Program-made: the position numbers and the translations under genes
Notes under the pieces: model-generated
Told to the model about the DNA's origin: nothing
What the model saw: the letters and a program-made list of their open reading frames with translations, nothing else
The model's database searches: none
Origin: Hirundichthys speculiger
Taxonomy: Eukaryota > Chordata > Actinopteri > Beloniformes > Exocoetidae
Direction: 5' to 3'
Assembly: GCA_018398805.1 (NCBI GenBank)
Contig: JAGFBZ010001948.1
Location: 38,183 to 102,182 of the forward strand
DNA: 64,000 nucleotides
Shown here: positions 58,957-64,000 of the stretch, one piece after another
How positions within the stretch are numbered: the stretch's first letter is position 1
Layout: every line of letters begins with the position of its first letter

Positions 58957-61900
58957 TCACGCATATTGCTGCGTAATGTTTATCAGATACAGCAGTGCAT
59001 CTTGAAAAGGTACGAAGTTATAGTTTACCACGTTATCTAATAAAACTGAAATATCAGGGTATTCTTCAGCAAAAAGTTGTTCTGCTGATACTTTGTCCTC
59101 CTCATTTGAGAAGGGGTCCGTTCCAAAGCAGGAGACCCTAGTTAGTGAAGAGCCAACATCCTGCTCATACATGTCTGCTGCTTGGGAGGCATGTGGCAAC
59201 AACTCCTCTCCCAGTTTCTTTGGACATCCTCCTGCTGCCAGGCGATTGGGTGTTCCTTTGCCTGTGAAGCAAAGCATAGGTCACAAAATTTCATTGTTAA
59301 AATTCAATGCCAAATTTAAATTAAATGTTCACAAAAAAGGACTGGATTGTGTGATACATGTTTTTTTTAATTTAACTCACCTGGAATTCTGTGTGCATTC
59401 CATGCATGTACAGCTCTTGTTATGCCAATCTTGCACAGCTCAGCAGTAAGGTTAGATGTACAGTATCTTGTCACGTTGTCATCCATGTTGAGGACTTCCT
59501 GATCCTGCAGCTGTATGAGGGCCTCCTTCACTGGGTAATTTACCCTGTTATTTATCTCGACCCACAATCGCTCCACCATATGATTCTATAGACAAGAAAA
59601 GGGTAGACTCAATTTAGTCTGCAAAATTAACATGGTGAGAGGAAACAGGATTATATCAGATGTAAAAAGTTTACAGACAGTATTGAAGAGGTTTGATAAG
59701 GAGTCCAAGGAGCAGGACCATTGATGTGTATGGGTACCAACAAGCACCCCTCACTCAAGGGTGCATCTGGTTAAAGTGGTACTTCAGCCCACCTAAACAA
59801 TGCGATATTGGTGTACATTCACATTCCATGTAGAGAATTGCCACAAAACCACTCATCCATTTGGCTCTATTGCTCTTCCCTGCATAGTCTCCTGTGTTTA
59901 CCTGTGCAACGGTTTCTCTAGATGGAAGCATTAATGTAAAGAATGCAATCATTGTTTAGGTGGGCGTTTGTTTATATGGCTAACTAAGGTATGAGGTTTT
60001 GGCCCCATGTGTTTCAATTGAGGATCAGTGCAGCAAAAGTTTATTTTGGTGTCCAGTACCAGTACATAAAACGGAGTAACATCTCTAAAGCTTAGTCTCA
60101 TTTTTGGCATTAAGGAGACTGTTACCTCACCTTTGTTGACTGAGTTTGGCGATATGGTTGCCTTTGCAAGTTGTGTCTGTGGTTAGACAGCATCTCCTGC
60201 ATGTAGAGGGATAAGTAAAATTCACGGCCATGGTCCACCCTGACCTGGTCCCACATCCCGTACTCAAGAACTGCTGATCTGTAAAATAGTAAAACATGAG
60301 TCAATCAAATGTTGAGTCTGCACTGTACGATAGACCAACAATATTGCAATCTACTAGTGCACTGTTTTTGTGATTTATTGAAAAGAAGGGTGGCTATACT
60401 GGTCACAGATATATATCTTTTTACTTTCAGAAATTGGAGTTGTTTGCTTATTATTCTCACTTTAGCAGAGGAATGCAAACAGGTGAGATGGGAACATTTT
60501 TGTATTTCATTCAGTTGCATAATAGCTCTACAATCTTATAGTTGCCTAATAATTATGCACACAGACAAGAGAGCCAAAACCGTACTTTTACGTTCAGGTT
60601 TTTGGATTGACCGAAAGCATGTTGTTAAATAATAAAATGAATCCTGAAAAATACAGTGCTTTCGGTCAATCCAAAATGTACCCCCCGTTGCACCTCAGAG
60701 TACCCCTTGGGGAACACAGACCCCCATTTGAGAAACAATGGGTCAGTATGCCTATCACAAATAAAAAAGACCAAAAAACAGTAGAATACATATCTAAGAA
60801 GTCACAAGAAACAGTTTAAAAAAATGTCAAAAGAATTGAAAAAATGTCACAAAGGAAGTCACAAAAACTCACAGAAAAGTGAAGTTGTGAGAAAAGTTAG
60901 TTTTTATATTACATACAAAGTAATATAAAGAAAAAAAAAAGTATGTATGTATGAAGACTAACTTTTCCATGGACTTTTTCACAAAAAATTACACCTGCCT
61001 GGATTCTGAAATCAGAGAAAGGGGATTTTGAAGCCAAAAAAAAGTTGAGAAGGACTAACCTGTAAACTTCTTCATATATCCTGAGGTTATTCTTGACAGG
61101 CATGGTTGTGTGGGCAACGACCTTATTGCTGTACCCATCTACTGCTAGAATGTGTGTCACTCCGAACATGACCAGTTTTTCGTTCTGGTCGATGTGGATT
61201 TTGTGTCCCATGTATGCAGCTCTGTAGGGGACGGGGTTAAGGTTACGTGCGCCCTTTGGGGGAAAAGTAAGTAAAAGTTAGCTAGTAAAATACATGACAC
61301 CATATACCACAGCATTAAAGGCTTGCAAAAGATACTTACACGTTTGCGCATTTCGTGATAGGGACAATGAGTTGTTCACAAAATCTTCCCCACCCGGCGT
61401 TCACCAGCAACCACTCCCATTACAGACAGGTACCCGGTCATCATCTTTCGACCATATGTTGACCCTGTCTGATGAATCAACATAAGTAAACTGTGACATT
61501 TGACCTAGTCTTCATGGATTTATATCTAATAAAATATATGCAGTCTAGAAATAAATCAACAGAGGTGGGTAGAGAAGCCAAAAATTCTACTCAAGTAAGA
61601 GTATCATTCTCGCAACAATTGAATCATAGGCAACTGGACTTAGATTTGTCTAGAAGACGTTTCGCCTCTTATCCAAGCAGCTTCATCAAGTAAGAGTATC
61701 GTTACTTCAGAAAAATGTGAGTCAAGTAGGTGTCGCGAGTTAGAGTAAAAAAGTACTTGGCGAAAAATCTACTCAAGTACTGAGCAACTGTTGAGTAACA
61801 TCCGATTAATTTGTGAAAATTAATCGGATTTAATGCATTTAATCTGACAAAAATACAAAATCATAATCTTTAGGTAAATTTGAGTACTTCCAATCAATAA

Positions 61901-62530
61901 AATAATAGAATACATAAAAATAAAAGAAATATTTACAAAATAACAAATTACAGCACAAGAAACACACATTTCCAAATGTGATTGGAGAACACAGTCAGGT
62001 GGTAGAGCCTATGGCGGAAGTCCCTCTGTCTGACAAAATACAACATTAAATGGATGCACAGGGGGGATAATAATGCGTAGGATAATTAATGGGTAAAGAA
62101 GAAAGTAACCAGCTCAGTGTGTAGCCTAATGGAGTCTAGTAAAAGTACAGTCTTCTTCACAAACCTACTCAAGTAAAAGTAAAAAGTATGGAGATGATGT
62201 AAAACTATCTTAGAAGTACAACTTATCCAAAAACCTCATCAGGTAAATGTCACTGAGTAAATGTAACTCGTAACTACCCACCTCTGTAAATCAAAGAAAA
62301 CCAAAAAAAACTACGTGATTTATTGCCCTGCTGATAGCAGCCTCTAATTGTGAGTCGGATACATGTCCCCTCCTGGAAATGTTGTGGCGTGCACAAAATC
62401 TCCTGACACTCATTGCTGAGCATCCTTCCTTCACACCTAGTTCTGACAAATTTGTTGAAATGTCGGCGTATGAGAAATTCTGTGTAATCATTTCTCTAAT
62501 TACATTTTCGTAGGGCTCGAGTGACGCCAT
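58957..62530 (-). pseudogene. Integrase-core (DDE) transposase of two-gene transposon
   Basis: Minus-strand exons 62530-62315, 61468-61340, 61253-61060, 60278-60131, 59585-59381 and 59261-58957. All junctions are GT/AG and the phases give 398 codons plus stop. The N-terminus MASLEPYENVIREMITQNFS to SVRRFCARHNI looks like a helix-turn-helix. The rve-like core has acidic residues in IHIDQNEKLVMFG, VRVDHGREFYLSLY and NHMVERLWVEINNRV. The C-terminus has KGTPNRLAAGGCP and GSSLTRVSCFGTDPF. Length and order fit the teleost/cnidarian integrase-core transposase family that lacks reverse transcriptase. The single lesion is a TGA at 61,376-61,378 (exon 2, after RRVGKIL), probably a former CGA. A 727-bp hAT MITE is in intron 1. 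Confidence 0.8.
61560..62286. mobile_element. hAT MITE in transposase intron 1
   Basis: The ends CAGAGGTGGGTAG and CTACCCACCTCTG are perfectly inverted. The 8-bp target duplication TAAATCAA (61,552-61,559; 62,287-62,294) is identical. Internally it carries a ~93-bp direct-repeat-flanked insertion (TCAAGTAAGAGTATC on both sides, from about 61,593 and 61,687) that contains the fish repeat motif TAGAAGACGTTTCGCCTCTT. Confidence 0.92.
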
Positions 62531-62877
62531 CTCATCCGTCTTTAGACTCCTGCCAACCCAACCTGCTGTGTTTAAGACGTACTCGCGGAAAAAAAGCTAA
62601 AATACTGCTTCTGGTTCACCGCATTTTTTTTGCATTAAAGCAAACATACTGCTTCCGGCTCACCTTGTAATAATACAGATATCCCCACATTTTTGTATTT
62701 TGGATTAGCATAGATTGGATTCTTCGTGTTTATCTGGGAATATAAAAATCTATAATAGGAAAACAACACAAAATCCAATTTTATGGCGATATTTTAATGG
62801 ATAACAGCTCTTGTTTGTTTGTTTTAAAATCTGCTTCATATATTGGAAAACTAAAAATGCCTGTTTTTCTGTTTTCC

Positions 62878-62926
62878 GATTTGCGTTTCAGAATTGGAAA
62901 TAGAATGAACGGAAGGTACACGGACC
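62878..62926 (-). repeat. Right terminal inverted repeat of two-gene transposon
   Basis: Perfect 49-bp inverted copy of 54,493-54,541. Confidence 0.93.
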
Positions 62927-63400
62927 GGGTGTATCATTCGTTCTTTCCATTTTCAACTGTCAATCAAAAATTCAAAAAGGAAAAAGGGGCGTTTTATTTC
63001 ATTTTTCCGTTTTTGAATCCAACATAAAAAACAAAAAAAATGCCCGGTTTTTCGTATTTCAATTTTAGACTTGGATCAAAAATACGAAATTAAAAAATGG
63101 TCCACGGGAATCCGTGTATCATTCATTCTTTGCATTTTCAACTGTCAATCAAAAGTTGAAAAAGGAAAAAGGGGCGTTTTAATCCGTCTATCATTCGTTC
63201 TTTCCATTTTCAACTGTCAATCAAAAATTAAAAAAGGAAAAATGGGCGTTTTATTTCGTTTTTCGTTTTTGAATCCAACACAAAAAACAAAAAAAATGCC
63301 CGGTTTTTCGTATTTCAATTTTAGACTTGGATCAAAAATACGAAATTAAAAAATGGGCCACGGGACCGAATTTGATTTTGATATTTAATTTGTCCCGTTT
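62927..63400 (+). repeat. Tandem repeat, ~185-bp unit
   Basis: The unit begins CCGTGTATCATTCGTTCTTT and ends near GACTTGGATCAAAAATACG. There are starts at about 62,929, 63,112 and 63,185, the middle copy being cut to ~72 bp. A partial unit lies left of the transposon (54,360-54,492) and one copy at 12,905-13,080. The frame at 63,071-63,349 is a repeat artefact. Confidence 0.8.
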
Positions 63401-63478
63401 ACGTGACCCGGAAGTGGCTTTGTGCGCGGCACTTCCGGTACCAACTCGGGTAGCAATATTAACAATTAAGTCTGTTTA

Positions 63479-63512
<34 letters not shown>

Positions 63513-63518
63513 CAACTG

Positions 63519-63709
63519 AGGGATGTACTACGAAGCAAGTTCGACACAGCCAGGCTTTCTTTGGGTGAGCTGGCTTAACAAACCTGAAACCAGCGATCAG
63601 AGATAACCGGTATCACGACGGTGGTTATCAACTATCTTTGTTATTCGCGGCTGTCTGCTTCCTGCTCTGTGCGCGTTCACATAAAAGGGGCGTTTGACGC
63701 GTCATTTGA
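63519..63709 (+). mobile_element. PIF/Harbinger-like element, copy 3 (truncated)
   Basis: It starts AGGGATGTACTACGAAGCAA after CTG and follows copies 1 and 2 through GGCTTTCTTTGGGTGAGCTG to GACGCGTCATTTGA, just short of the Myb start, where (ATA)n follows. The right end is missing. Confidence 0.8.
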
Positions 63710-63789
63710 TAATAATAATAATAATTAGCATTATTTGATGACGTGTTATGAGCCCATCAAAATGTGCTACTCCTGAACTATTATGCTGC

Positions 63790-64000
63790 TATTCATCCTA
63801 CAGCGTCAGTGAGGTGACTAGTAGTCTTAACCATCGCAAGGCAGCGGGCCCTGATGGTATCAACCCCAGGATCCTCAGGACCTGCGCCAGCCAGCTGTCT
63901 CCTGTCCTGTGTCGTCTCTTCAACCTGAGCCTGGACCTGGAGAAAGTAACAACACTGTGGAAGAGCTCCTGCCTGGTTCCAGTGCCAAAGAAGTCATCTC
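63790..64000 (+). mobile_element. Non-LTR reverse transcriptase fragment, runs off the window
   Basis: The frame reads SVSEVTSSLNHRKAAGPDGI followed by NPRILRTCASQLSPVLCRLF and LVPVPKK. This is the N-terminal RT motif (KAAGPDGI) of a Jockey/CR1-type LINE. Only the first part is in the window, and it continues to the right. Confidence 0.85.

Larger units (their letters stand above)
54493..62926. mobile_element. Two-gene TIR transposon with integrase-core transposase (IS3EU-like)
   Basis: It is bounded by perfect 49-bp inverted repeats (54,493-54,541 and 62,878-62,926) starting GGTCCGTGTACCTTCCGTTC. A GTGTA pair flanks it (54,488-54,492 immediately left; 62,929-62,933 two bases from the right end), which fits insertion into the CCGTGTATCATTC of a tandem unit. 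It carries two convergent six-exon genes: an accessory gene (54,850-58,657, +) and a DDE transposase (62,530-58,957, -), 3' ends 299 bp apart. The total is 8.43 kb including a 1.47-kb Harbinger, a 0.73-kb hAT MITE and a 0.25-kb MITE, all in introns. I know the transposase family as multi-copy integrase-core proteins of fish; the IS3EU label is provisional. Confidence 0.85.

Noticed and set aside
63071..63349. 92-residue frame with repeated SF-LCIFNCQSK motifs
   Set aside because: A translation of the ~185-bp tandem unit, not a protein family.
1..64000. CRISPR arrays, operons, bacterial phage-defence systems
   Set aside because: The window is vertebrate nuclear DNA; no regularly spaced short repeats with unique spacers are present.

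Overview
This is a vertebrate, almost certainly teleost fish, nuclear window. It has intron-split genes with GT/AG junctions, two recognisable vertebrate genes, and a dense layer of fish-type repeats (L2-like LINE, Ty3/Gypsy, piggyBac, Tc1, hAT and PIF/Harbinger elements, CATC-type repeats). It is not prokaryotic, so I looked for no operons or CRISPR arrays. Most short open frames here are noise.

Region 1 (1-17,100) holds the host genes. A six-exon + strand gene (2,898-8,293) encodes the TMEM222/DUF778 membrane protein, and its intron 4 carries a complete hAT MITE with an 8-bp target duplication. A two-exon + strand gene (15,422-16,741) encodes a trophoblast-glycoprotein (TPBG/5T4) type leucine-rich-repeat receptor. 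One extra G shifts it out of frame 31 codons before the conserved end of the cytoplasmic tail.

Region 2 (17,100-30,600) is intergenic. It contains relics of an RTE-type LINE, a Tc1-like element, L2-type tails and CATC repeats, plus a 14-copy 39-bp minisatellite.

Region 3 (30,645-41,210) is a nested stack. An old L2-like LINE was hit in its endonuclease region by a young Ty3/Gypsy element (5-bp duplication AGTTA) and, about 210 LINE bases further on, by a piggyBac element (TTAA). Removing both leaves the LINE reading frame continuous at each junction.

Region 4 (41,400-47,350) is a convergent inverted pair of paralogous genes. They encode a short signal peptide followed by a Ser/Pro/Gln-rich secreted protein that I do not recognise. 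The + copy is open; the - copy has a one-base frameshift. Exon structure, intron positions and a CCAAT/TATA-type promoter are shared.

Region 5 (47,630-50,270) is a G/T-rich, strand-asymmetric repeat holding a 921-bp hAT-like insertion with an 8-bp duplication.

Region 6 (52,700-63,710) is the most interesting part. An 8.43-kb DNA transposon (54,493-62,926) is bounded by perfect 49-bp terminal inverted repeats. It carries two convergent six-exon genes: an integrase-core (DDE) transposase on the - strand and an accessory protein ending in a RING-like zinc cluster on the + strand. Every splice phase fits, and each gene is broken by a single in-frame TGA that looks like a decayed CGA. Its introns host a Harbinger element (itself carrying a tRNA-like insertion), a palindromic MITE and a hAT MITE. 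Two more Harbinger copies lie outside it. The transposon sits in a roughly 185-bp tandem unit belonging to a repeat also found at 12.4 kb. The window ends in a fragment of another non-LTR reverse transcriptase.
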